Positions 1-9,757 of a stretch of 64,000 nucleotides of DNA are shown here, piece after piece. Every line of letters begins with the position of its first letter. The first letter of the stretch is position 1. The notes beneath the pieces were generated by a model. That model saw only the letters and a list, made by a program, of their open reading frames with translations, ran no database searches and was not told the origin of the DNA. The stretch spans positions 434,001-498,000 of the forward strand of contig JAACJO010000006.1 of NCBI GenBank assembly GCA_013368445.1, in the 5' to 3' direction. This stretch comes from Leucocoprinus leucothites. Taxonomy: Eukaryota > Basidiomycota > Agaricomycetes > Agaricales > Agaricaceae. A program made the position numbers and the translations under genes.

Positions 1-640
1 ATAAGGGCAATCGGCCTGCGACTAGGGCCGACTACAAGAAAGTAAACGATACCAACAGTCTCGCGACTGCCATTTTGTGGGTGGTGTTGAGGAGCAGCAT
101 AGTAGGGAGGTGGCAGATCCGCAGAGCAATAGTCGAGGGACCACGTCACAGGGTTTATAGTAGCGATTCGCAAAAGGTAGGTTTAAGATCTTGATATCAT
201 TAAAGACGCGACGGAGACCAACCGGCCAAGTGTGCTCCGAGTCTGAGGCAATTGCCACGGCAAGGAGATGTGAGGTTGAGATATTTTATCAGAGACGAGC
301 CGTTGATGCTTGCTGAGGTTTATGTCCGCAACCAGTTGGCATAGGTCGATGATGGTGATGACGATGAATGCGCAATATCATCTCGACGTCCAGAATATAG
401 CAGCCCACACGAGACGCAAGGGCTCTTCTCAGGCACGTGCTGGGAAATTCTTTGTCAGAATATATTGAATCCTGGTGATCGATGATCAAACAGAATACAA
501 ACTCCGACTCAAGCAGCAGCACTAGACTCTCGACAACGAGGGCGACCGTTGTAGCTCCATTCGTCTTCCCTTCGCTCGAACTGACCGCAGCGATACTCAT
601 AGGCGATTTACTATCCGATAATCAAACGCTTATCTCGTCA
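1..640 (-). other. Unassigned region upstream of SmD1; possible unrecognised gene on minus strand
   Basis: The longest minus-strand open frame here runs 600 to 289 (103 codons) and starts only about 42 bases from the SmD1 start on the other strand. A GT...CAG intron could remove its middle. A second stretch in another frame, about 370-185, also looks protein-like (hydrophobic and leucine-rich). I recognise no family in either. It could be the 5' end of a divergently transcribed gene that continues outside the window, or non-coding DNA. Confidence 0.25.
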
Positions 641-642
641 GG

Positions 643-1254
643 ATGAAGTTGGTCAGGTACGTATATCTTGATTCTGTCTAGGTTTTCGTTCCTGGTGGCA
701 TCAGCGAACCAAGGCTGTCCAGAGGCTGGTTGGATCTTGTCGAGTGTACATCCAAGTGTCCATCCCTTTTACATGCTGGAATGAGAGCTAGATCGGTTTA
801 ATTGCCCGTGCCTGCAAAATTGTCATTCCCAATTCTAACGGATTCTCGCTCCTAGATTTTTGATGAAATTGAACAATGAGACTGTGACGATTGAACTCAA
901 GAACGGTTCTTTGGTCCACGGCACAATAACCGGTACGTACTCCCCCAGTTTAACAAATCCAGATCTAACGACACATAACTAGGCGTGGACATGCAAATGA
1001 ACACCCACCTTAAAACCGTCAAAATGACGACGCGCAATCGCGATCCCCAGAGCCTGGACTCCCTATCCATCCGCGGAAACAACATCCGTTACTTCGTTCT
1101 CCCTGACGCTTTGCCGTTGGACACTCTGCTCGTCGATGACGCGCCCAAACCCAAGGGCCGTAAAAAGGACGAAATAGCACGAGGGCGAGGACGGGGCCGT
1201 GGTGGAGATCGTGGACGTGGACGGGGCAGAGGCCGTGGAAGGGGTCGTGGCTAG
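643..1254 (+). CDS. SMD1: Small nuclear ribonucleoprotein Sm D1
   Basis: Core spliceosomal Sm protein. It joins the seven-membered Sm ring on U1, U2, U4 and U5 snRNAs in the nucleus. I join three exons: 643-656, 856-932 and 983-1254, giving 120 residues, the usual length of SmD1. The protein opens [20 protein letters not shown], a classic Sm1 motif. The Sm2 part reads [13 protein letters not shown]. The tail is an RG-repeat run (about the last 24 residues), the normal target for arginine methylation and SMN-type assembly. Introns are 199 and 50 bases. The first coding exon is only 14 bases, so a plain ORF search starting at 985 misses the first 30 residues. The gene looks intact and unique in the window. 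Confidence 0.97.
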
Positions 1255-1644
1255 GATGCCATTTTTTTCAAAATCGCGCGTTTTTCCGTTTCTACTCTTC
1301 TGTCTGTTTTTTTCCCTACTTTGGGAGTGGGTCAAAGCGCGCATGTCAGATTTTCGCTGCCGCCAGTACAAAAATGTATTCTTGGTGTCCCATTTTGTAA
1401 CGTTTAATATGCTCCCCCGAACTGCGGATGAATGTAGCTCAACGCTGACCTTGCATTATCCGTTAGTACCCAAATAATATCTATCCATGTGAATTCTCCA
1501 TTCATCGGCGAGATCATATGTCCGTTCAGCGCTCAGTCAAACATCTCCGAGAATACATCAATCTATTATTTGTCATGAGCCACACTTACGCAAAAGGCGC
1601 GGCCATTTGCTACCCGGATCACTAACAAGCAAGGAAGGTCTACT

Positions 1645-1650
1645 TATAAA
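1645..1650 (+). promoter_or_regulatory. TATA box of the carotenoid oxygenase gene
   Basis: TATAAA lies about 51 bases before the start codon at 1701. The position suits a short 5' leader. Inferred from motif and spacing only. Confidence 0.5.
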
Positions 1651-1700
1651 CCCTTGTCCCACTCAATCATATGCATTCCTAGCTTTTACCGAAACCCGCC

Positions 1701-3635
1701 ATGTCATCCTCCCCAAAACCGTCCTCCTGGGCAGCTCCAGGATTCGAGAACGCACAACCTCAACACGAACCCATCCTTCTCCCTATCAAAGGTCAAATAC
1801 CACCATGGCTATCTGGTTCTCTCTACCGTACAGGTCCTGGTACTTTCCGCATCCAACCCACCTCATCCGATAACTCTCAATCAAAACCCGATGTCAGTGT
1901 CTCTCACTGGTTCGACGGGCTCGGTATGAACCACCATTTTCAAATCACAACCAAAGGCGAAGTTTACTACTCCAATCGCTCTTCTAGCGATGGGCGTATA
2001 GCCCAAATAAAACAGATCGGGCAGGTCCCGGGCACGACTTTCGGCAAACAAGAAGATCCGTGCGAGAACTTGTTTCAAAAGTTTTTCACTTCTTTCGTTC
2101 CTACTCCCAAAACGACCACTCGTCCTACCATCGGAGCCGACGCCAACACCGATGTTAGCAAGTCATTCTCCAAGAGACCTGACAATGAGAATATCAGCGT
2201 CACACTCTCAGCCAATATCCCTGGACTTTCCTCCCACAATGCTACCAAATCTTCCGCCTCCACCGGTCTCCGCTACCTCGTAGCCAAAACCGATGCAAAT
2301 CGACTTCAAATTCTCGATCCAGACACTCTCAAACCACTCGAACTAACCACCTACGCCCGTCTCGACCCGAGACTGGATGGTCAATTCAGTGCTGCGCACT
2401 CATGCAGGGATCCATTTACCGGCGAATATTTCAATTATGTTCAAAAGTTTGGTCAGAGGAGCATTTACAAGGTTTTCAGAGCTAGGCCGCCGCTGGGCAG
2501 TGAGCGGGAGGGGACGAAGGTAAAGGTGGATATTTTGGCTGAGATTGCGGATGCGCCGATGGCGTATGTGCATTCGTTTGCGATTACGAGGAAGTATGTG
2601 GTGTTGAGTATTTGGCAGTCGGATTATAATGTGTATGTCCTTCAATCACTTGTTGTGTCACTCCTTGTGCTTATAAATTTCGGCTGTAGTAGTGGTGCTT
2701 CCCCTCCTCAACATAAAGATATATTGTCGTCTTTGAAACCATGGGATCCAAAGCGTGACGCTTTGTTCTACGTTATCTCTCGCGAGTACGGCGGAGTCGT
2801 TGCCAAATTCAAGGTACTCCTTTTACTATTCCCCCCCCCCCCCATATCTCTACAAGCACTAATACACGCACGTATCCAGACACCGACGTTCTTCACCTTC
2901 CACGCTATCAACGCCTACGACACCCCCTCCCAATCTGATCCTTCTAAAGACACCATCACCCTCGACCTAACATACTACTCAACCAACTCTATCCTCAATC
3001 TCCTCTACCTCGACCACATGCGATCCGCCGATCCCTCTGGTGAATCCATCGAAATTCCCTCCGCGCGTCGATTCATCCTCTCCGACATTACCCCTCCACA
3101 TCCCTCAACAAACCCAGATACAAAGTCTCTATCGATCAAAGAAGCCAAAGTCGAATTCGACATTTCCAATATCGAATTACCTACTATTCATCCACAATCC
3201 TATTCCCTTCCGTACCGCTACGCATATGGAACACATAGAGCAGAGCACAACGCACCAGGTGTATTCACTGACAAAATCGTGAAAATCGATATGAAAACAC
3301 GTACGTGGAAGACTTGGGGCGCGGAAGGATATACTACTGGTGAACCGATTTTCGTCCCTCGCCCTCGCCACACGGGAAGAAGCTCCAATCCCAACCAAAG
3401 GAATTCTGCAGGGGATAATACTGGGGTGACGGAAACGGATGAGGATGACGGTGTGGTGTTGAGTGTCGTATTGGATGGGTTTGAGCAGAGGAGTATGTTG
3501 GTTGTTCTTGATGCGAAGGATTTGTCGGAGGTGGCGAGAGCTGAGATGGATAGATGTGTGCCGTTGGGATTTCATGGTCTTTTCATGGGGGAAAAGGTGC
3601 CAGTGGTGGGTACGATGCAGAAAGCGAGATTGTAG
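1701..3635 (+). CDS. Carotenoid cleavage oxygenase (RPE65/CCD family)
   Basis: Iron(II) enzyme of the carotenoid oxygenase family, which cleaves carotenoid or related polyene double bonds with O2; some fungal members make retinal. The family signature is clear. The N-terminal motif reads GSLYRTGPGTF followed by SHWFDGLGM. Iron-ligand type histidines occur in AAHSCRDPFTGEY, YVHSFAITRKYVV, FFTFHAINAYD and, near the end, VPLGFHGLF. The frame is open for 644 codons, but two introns of length divisible by three are hidden in it: 2633-2689 (or to 2692) and 2814-2879, the latter holding a 13-C run. Removing them leaves about 602 residues, normal for the family. The frame is undamaged. I cannot say which carotenoid is the substrate, and no carotenoid synthesis gene is nearby. 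Confidence 0.9.
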   Translation: MSSSPKPSSWAAPGFENAQPQHEPILLPIKGQIPPWLSGSLYRTGPGTFRIQPTSSDNSQSKPDVSVSHWFDGLGMNHHFQITTKGEVYYSNRSSSDGRIAQIKQIGQVPGTTFGKQEDPCENLFQKFFTSFVPTPKTTTRPTIGADANTDVSKSFSKRPDNENISVTLSANIPGLSSHNATKSSASTGLRYLVAKTDANRLQILDPDTLKPLELTTYARLDPRLDGQFSAAHSCRDPFTGEYFNYVQKFGQRSIYKVFRARPPLGSEREGTKVKVDILAEIADAPMAYVHSFAITRKYVVLSIWQSDYNVYVLQSLVVSLLVLINFGCSSGASPPQHKDILSSLKPWDPKRDALFYVISREYGGVVAKFKVLLLLFPPPPISLQALIHARIQTPTFFTFHAINAYDTPSQSDPSKDTITLDLTYYSTNSILNLLYLDHMRSADPSGESIEIPSARRFILSDITPPHPSTNPDTKSLSIKEAKVEFDISNIELPTIHPQSYSLPYRYAYGTHRAEHNAPGVFTDKIVKIDMKTRTWKTWGAEGYTTGEPIFVPRPRHTGRSSNPNQRNSAGDNTGVTETDEDDGVVLSVVLDGFEQRSMLVVLDAKDLSEVARAEMDRCVPLGFHGLFMGEKVPVVGTMQKARL

Positions 3636-4037
3636 GATTTTCGGGTGTTGGATCTTCGGTATAGTAGGTTTATCGTCATTTTACTCTGACTTGGATATAA
3701 TTATAAGTAGTAGAAGTGATATTCACACATACACGATATATACAACTGGGAGATAAAAATAAGTAATCGAGCATCGTGGTATCATATCCTCACAGAGCGC
3801 CGAGGAGCGAACCAGGCCCGCCGTTGGAGGGGTGTTGCGACTGTAACAGTCATATTCTCACCGTCCTGTCCCATCATTGGATGATTTCAGTAGGTTGAGC
3901 AGTGCGTTGCGCCGACGACGATCGAAAAAAAGTCTGAGTCAACTATATCTTCAATTTATTACAACATTCAAGGTAACATATGACACGAGATCCGCGATAA
4001 CTGTATGTATCAATCAAAATCCATTCAGATCGAGAAA

Positions 4038-4338
4038 TTAACAATTGCAGGATTTGTTGGAAGTACTGCATCCGCAGTTATCAGCAGAACCTTTACAAGT
4101 GCACTAATTTACGAGTCAGGACCAGACTAACGATCACTAGGATGCAGGGGAAAACTAACGTTGGTGGTGTGGGCCTTGTTTTCGCAGTTGGCACAGTCGC
4201 ATTTATTTTTCGGGCAAGCACATCCGGTACCTTGTGGTCCGCAAGCACTGAAACGACACGTTAGATCCAAAGTAGCGAGTTCCCGGTAAACTATACAACG
4301 TACCCGCAGTTGGTTTGACATGTACAATCTGTAGGCAT
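4038..4338 (-). CDS. Metallothionein, cysteine-rich metal-binding protein
   Basis: Small cytosolic metal-chelating protein. I assemble three exons on the minus strand: 4304-4338, 4160-4247 and 4038-4103, giving 62 residues of which 15 are cysteine. Most cysteines are in CXC pairs (CTC, CAC, CDC, CTC, CGC, CNC), the hallmark of metallothioneins that bind Cu(I), Zn or Cd through thiolate clusters. Both introns (56 bases each) have GT-AG ends and both keep the cysteine pattern in frame. That two separate introns keep this spacing is strong support for a real gene. Two cysteine-rich halves are joined by a linker of about eight residues (ENKAHTTN), suggesting two metal clusters. There are no aromatic residues and one histidine. 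Metal-induced expression is likely from the family, but I see no certain metal-response element. Confidence 0.88.
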
Positions 4339-5907
4339 GGTTTAAGATAAAATCAAGTTGTATGCGATTATAGTTTCGGTGAGGGTGGTTTTGAACGGTA
4401 GGTGGTATCGGTCTTGGAAGAGATCCCTTGAGACAGGACTCTATATGTATGCCCCCCTCTTTCCAGGTGAAGGAGGTTATGACGTAGCCATTGCATCAGA
4501 TGATCGAAAGAGGTGACGGCCGGTGACGGACCGGGAGTACAGTGAGATCCGATTGCATCTAGCTTTAGACTTTGGGGCTTGTGCTCCAGTAGAATGTGGG
4601 GCATGGAATGATAAACGGCCGAGGAGGATATAGTTCCTTGAAGTCGTTTACAAACGGCAAATTATCCATACCAAGGTGTCTTATTTCGTACGTCGAAGCA
4701 TAGTTGATATGCAAGAGAAAGACCTTTGCCAAAGCAAACACCGTCACGGATTTTGATCCGACGGAGATTGAGCTTGATCCGTCTCGAGTTAGACATCACC
4801 GGTTCGGAGTGACTTGGTACTGGAAACCGAAGTCAATTCAAATCTGAAACACCCACGTGAATATCAGTACACGGGCGCCAAATAGAAAGCCTGTCACAGA
4901 CCATCATCGCGCCGCAGCCAGTCGTAGATTGTTATTCTTGAGCCCCAATTGGGCCTATAGCATTTGGCTACCTGGACACATTGTAAATCATTGTCCAGAC
5001 GTCCAAACATGGCAATTCTTGAAGACCACGCATGGCCTCACGGTTTGCTTGACATCTTCGATCACGCACAGACCAGGCGTACTATATTCGAGGATCGTTA
5101 CTCCGGCCCTTACAATAGTCTCCTGAACTATTGCTTCATGGACTCGAAGTGATCGTTCCCCTACTACGTCGCCCCTCAGTTTCACCCGAATGACGATAAG
5201 TGGGAGGGCAGCCCCGATGTTTTAGCTTTTTCGAGGTGTTTGATGCCAAGCGTAGACCCGTTCTTCTTGTGGGCCTTGGGGCTGAGGACTGGGCTGAGTA
5301 TCCCGAATTTCGTTATGCCGCGGATTCGCAATTACGGGACCGGTAAGCCCTGCCCCTTTTTTCATTGAAGTTGGGTATTTGATTGTGCGCCTAGGTACTC
5401 TCTGATGCTAGAGGAATGCCCCACCACTCATCTCTGGGGCCTCAGTCTCCTTGGGACCACATTTAACCATTCTCTAGTCAATTGTAATGGTCAGAAAGTG
5501 TATAGAGTTAATTTTAGCACCGAACCTCTTGGTGTAGTCTAGAAATTGAATTGGCACTAAATTAAGGTCCGTCCCTCGAGTCACACCCTTTCATTATCAA
5601 ACACATCCAATATCAGCACACACTTATTCCTCACCGCGATCTCCCCATCCTCACTTAGAAAATACGGAATTAGGCCAAGCCCAAACCCTGTCTTTCTTAC
5701 CGACACTCGGTCTCCTTCTCGCATGCTCTGGATTTGCGGGCCCCGTGGGTCGCGCTAAATATCAATATTTCAATATGGGACGGAGATCCTGCTTAGTACC
5801 GGTTCCGGTTCAAAAACGACGATCCATATGGCACATAGGACCGGGATTTAAAAAGAAAGCTAGTACATCACGCCCAAAAGTGCTTTGCGTCCTTTCAAAG
5901 CCGCTAT
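4339..5907. other. Gene-less region
   Basis: Only short overlapping frames on both strands, none recognisable. The minus-strand frame 4747-4565 and the plus-strand frame 4857-5126 look like relics at best. The open frame 5745-6185 (+) is antisense to the SDR copy and is not a gene. Confidence 0.5.
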
Positions 5908-6969
5908 TTACCAAGCCCTATGCCCTCCGTCAATCACGATGCTTAAGGTACGAGAAAAATATCAGCACAGAAGTGATGTTCGGTAAAACACTCACTCGCT
6001 CCCATTACAGAACGAAGATGCATCGCTTGCCAACCAAAGCGCAACGCCTCTTAGATCGCTTGGTTTTCCAAGTCTTCCGAGGGGATTCTGTTCAGCCCAT
6101 TCACTCCGCAGATGAGCCCTTTGAGGATCGTTTAACCACTCGTCCACTGACCTGTAACAAGGTAACCACCCCAATACGTCAATGAAACTTTAGCTTCCGA
6201 TAATAGGAAGAATCACATACGGTGTGCAAATATATCCAGGGCTGATCGAGTTTACTCGAATACCTTTTGGCCCTAGCTCGCAAGCCAGAGACCGCGTCAT
6301 TTGGATAACGGCAGCCTTACTCGAGTTGTATACGGACCAATGTTGTCCTTGGTTTGCGACGCTACCACTTATACTCGCTGTCATGATTATACTACCTTGT
6401 CTCCCGAGCTTCTCCATCTGCTTTCCTGCCCCTGAGCTGTGAAGAGGGCCCCATGTATATTCACTTCCGTCATCTGATCACTTACCAATAAATTATCAAA
6501 AATGTAGATTGGCTGGTCTATGCACCTCGCGCACATCCTTGGCTAGATAATCTAAGCAATACACGCCACCCATGACTCCAGCATTCGCGAAACAGATCCC
6601 TTCCCTTCTCACTATTTCTTCAGCAATATCCCACATCTTCTGTTGATCCGTGACGTCACCCGAAATATACTCCAGCCTCCCTTTCCCCTTCATCGTCGTT
6701 CCTTCCAAAAGGCCAGGAATGTCAGGTAGAGCTTCGACGTATTTTTGGGCTTTCAACCAAAAATCAATAGGTGAAGAAGGGAGATCGATGCAATAGACCG
6801 TTGCCCCAGCCTCAGCTAATACGAGAGCCATGTCCAAGCCGATATTCCGCTGAGCACCTGTTATCATCGCGACCTTATCGGTAAGAAGGAATTGTCCGGG
6901 GGTGAATATTGAACGTCTCGGTGGTTGACCGGTGAAGACCGCGGCGACACCAACGAGTGGTTCTCCCAT
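5908..6969 (-). pseudogene. Short-chain dehydrogenase/reductase copy 1, frameshifted
   Basis: NAD(P)-dependent SDR with classical motifs: MITGAQRNIG at the cofactor loop, NAG, and a YNSSK active site (YxxxK). Exons by homology to the intact copy at 16.4-17.5 kb: 6526-6969, 6221-6473, 5996-6151 and 5908-5941, ending IVIDGGHRAW. Two lesions are visible. Three residues (RLD) before ICFANAGV are missing, an in-frame 9-base loss compared with copy 2. In exon 2, one base is lost between the codons for ALFTAQ and the following AGKQMEKL (about 6428-6434), which leads to an early stop. Splice sites are otherwise preserved, so inactivation looks recent. If this base is a sequencing error the gene would be functional. 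Confidence 0.75.
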
Positions 6970-7556
6970 GTCGAATGGTATATGACGGATGGAAAGTAGT
7001 TCAGGCTGATGAGCCTTTCGTAGATTAGATCAAAATCTAGAAGCTTATACCATGTGATGGAAAAAAGAAGGCCTTCGCTGCACATGTTCTATCAGGGAAT
7101 TACTAGTCAGACGAGGCAGCTGCGTTGGTCTTTGGCATAACGAAGATGGAACCAAAGCTGAGATCTCATTCTGAGTGGCCACCTTTCCATTGCAATCTGA
7201 TTATGAGAACACAAGGAATGGTGATGCCGAAGAATGAAGCTAATAACTCACCCCTCAGCGCAATGAAGACCGAGTCTCTGCGAGTAGTGGGGTGAGAGCT
7301 TGGCATGCCCACATTTCATGATCATAATTTAGCTTTCGACTTACTCACCCAGCGTGGAGCGGGAAGTTATTTGGGAAGATGAGAATCTAATCAACCTTGC
7401 GTCGAGCAGCTGAAAGCCAGAAATGGGAAATGGCAGCGGGATTGATAGTTTCTCTATGTAGCGTAAAAGTTAAAACACAAATATCATATTTCATGATTAC
7501 TTGGCTGGCTCTTGGTCCAAGGATAGAAGATCATAGCCCATAAAATTCAGGCCTGT

Positions 7557-7886
7557 TTACCAAGCCCGGTGTCCGCCATCAATGACAATACTGTGAAAGT
7601 GACAGTGAGCAATGTCAACAAGTCGCCCATCTGGCAGGGGAAAGTGTTGAGAGAAAGAGGCTCACTCGCTACCAGTGCAAAACGTCGAAGCATTGTTGCC
7701 CAATCAGAGCGTAACACCCCTCAGTTCATCAGATCTTCCTATTTTTCCGAATGGGTTCTGTTCAGACCATGCTTTCACCAGCTCAGGTCTAGGATCCAAG
7801 AAATCCTTCGTCATCCTGTGTAATGAAGTGAGTAACACCATCCAACAAGTAATATGACAAAACATACTGTGTATAAATATATAGGG
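7557..7886 (-). pseudogene. 3' fragment of an SDR gene
   Basis: This matches the 3' end (last two exons and the start of exon 2) of the intact SDR at 16423-17486, including the end IVIDGGHRAW and its stop at 7557-7559. Homology stops at about 7886 and continues directly with DNA that in the other copy lies at about 17695. So some 950 bases, the whole 5' half of the gene, were deleted here. It cannot make a working enzyme. Confidence 0.85.
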
Positions 7887-7984
7887 AATAAGAACCGTCC
7901 TCGTGAATTATAAAAATAGGCACAAGCTGATCGGATTTTTTGGGGGACGTCCATTCACGTCAGACCCACCTAGATGGAACTATG

Positions 7985-8514
7985 AAGGCTGTGAGGCATC
8001 AATAGTCGACTTGCCCGCCGTGGCGTCAGCGGCTACCGCTCTCGCGAATTCCAACAATTGGGGCCCCTGAAGACCGCGGTGGCAAATTTCCCAAAACTCC
8101 ACGCTTCTCAGCCTTGGCTAGATGGAAATTCCGTGACATGTATGGTTTGAGTTGAGGAAGATTGACTGAAGATTCGCAAATCAAGTGGGCGTTAGTACCC
8201 TCGCTGTCTACTTGGTTAGAGAGCGGAACTCACCGGTGTCGATTCAATCTCAGAGATAGGGGGGGCTACGAACACATGAACTTTTTCATCCACTAAATAA
8301 TATTTCACCTTTCCGCCAATGGCGTATTTACCGGATGTGCTTGTCCGATGACCACCTGGTAGAAACGCCTGTCATGTACCTAATATTCATACCAGCACCA
8401 TGCTAATTATTCGCCTGTTGGACTTAGCACACCCTTATAGTAATATTTGTTACCCCGCTTCGGGGTCAGTGATTTCTGTGATGCCTTCGAGTAGCATACG
8501 AAAGTGGCGAACAT
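7985..8514 (-). pseudogene. Dead copy of mitochondrial ribosomal protein mL41
   Basis: Second copy of the gene at 17788-18324. Start codon (8512-8514), exon borders and the KRGNK, YYKG and LPGGHRT motifs are still visible. The second exon has CGA changed to TGA (codon at about 8376-8378), and the third exon has lost two bases in the glycine stretch after LPP, shifting frame. Several other differences from the intact copy are C/T or G/A changes. mL41 is normally essential for mitochondrial translation, so the copy at 17.8-18.3 kb is presumably the one in use. Confidence 0.85.
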
Positions 8515-8666
8515 AATAGTAGAATGTACAAACAAATTTGGGCGTTCTGTCGAAGCATGACCACGAGTTCCCACGACAGAAGTTTGGGCTTATGAGCGGC
8601 CAGGGCAGGTTTGTTCGTTGTTCGACGTCAGCTTCATCGGGAACTTCAATTTAGTGCCAAATTCTC

Positions 8667-9425
8667 ATGAGCAGGAAACACAGCGGTAACTCTGGCAAAC
8701 GAGGTCGAGGTCGAGGAATCTCCAGCAGAGGTCCCTTTAAGGACACATCGATGACTGTCTTCTCTACTTGTCTTTGGAGGATCGACTGGAAAGTGCTATC
8801 GACGACGTTGAGGGCAAGGATGAAGCTTTGAAGGTTCTATTGAAGAAGAATCATCTTCTGACTTGAGTGTGTCCCTACATCTGCGATCTTTATACTTATA
8901 CCACCGCTGGCAATTCTGCAGAGGTCAAGATCGAGGTCCCAGTAGCGATGTGGGTGAACTCACGTCGCCTTCTCCACTTTTTCTCGGCCCTCACCTCCCA
9001 ATAGGACTTTGATCACTGTGACGATTACGCTGTATAGGGAAGAAGCCTGTTCGCCTTTGCCTGATCAAGCTAAAGGTTGGGTCTAGATTCCGAGGAATCG
9101 TGTCCTCTGTTCGTCTTTCTCTCCCATATAACACCTTGTGGCATATTTGATGACTTGCTGACATTCTCATTCTCCTCAAGCCAAAGGGAACAAAAGTAAT
9201 CGGTCCCTCTGATCGAGATATCATCTTAAACGCTGGTCTCGCTGTTGTAGAATGTTCCTGGGCTCGCTTGGGCGACGTTCCGTTCGGTAAAATATCGAGT
9301 CCACATGAATGGGTACGTGAGTTCAAATATTCTTGTGCAGAATCCACGACTGAGATAAGATGAGAACAGTCACTTATCTCCTGGCCACCAACCCGCCAAT
9401 TATGGAAACCTTGACGACTAAGGTG
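8667..9425 (+). pseudogene. TSR3: Relic of TSR3, 18S rRNA aminocarboxypropyltransferase
   Basis: TSR3 adds the acp group to a hypermodified uridine of 18S rRNA. The relic reads, across frames and introns: an RG-rich start (SRKHSGNSGKRGRGRG), EVPVAMW then DFDHCDDYAV, GKKPVRLCLIKLKVG, and the diagnostic block AGLAVVECSWARLGDVPFGK followed by TVTYLLATNPP. The order agrees with the family. An in-frame TAG falls where the family has the CSGKK lead-in, and the frame is lost repeatedly between 8700 and 8930. The gene diverges from the dead mL41 copy, so the two formed a head-to-head pair. Only a short 5' scrap remains near the second mL41 copy. Confidence 0.75.
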
Positions 9426-9757
9426 CGTCTAAACACCCGCGGCCACGTTCTACATCGTGAGCTTCGATTGATATGCTGAAGAGCTGCTCAGTGATTTCGA
9501 CTGGAGAGCATCATTATGGTAAGTCAATTAAAGAGGACCTTTAGTCATCTCACTGCCCATTTTCAAAAAGTAGATTTTACAAGGAACCAGCTTCAGATAG
9601 GACACCCCACTGACAGTGATGCAAACTTTCAGAGAACATTTAACGAAGACCTTCCAGACCACGCGACGGTGACAGTTAAAAATGTATTTTATCTCTGTTC
9701 TATTCGTATCGGGCCTATAAATGCCTTTCGATAGCGACGTCTCTTAGTGAGAAGCAA
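9426..9757. other. Duplicated 3' flank of FRE-A
   Basis: This non-coding stretch matches about 47020-47251 downstream of FRE-C, with the same phrases shared in order. It marks one edge of the FRE-A/FRE-C segmental duplication. No gene is seen. Confidence 0.6.

Noticed and set aside
5745..6185. Plus-strand open frame of 146 codons
   Set aside because: Antisense to SDR copy 1, with no family resemblance.
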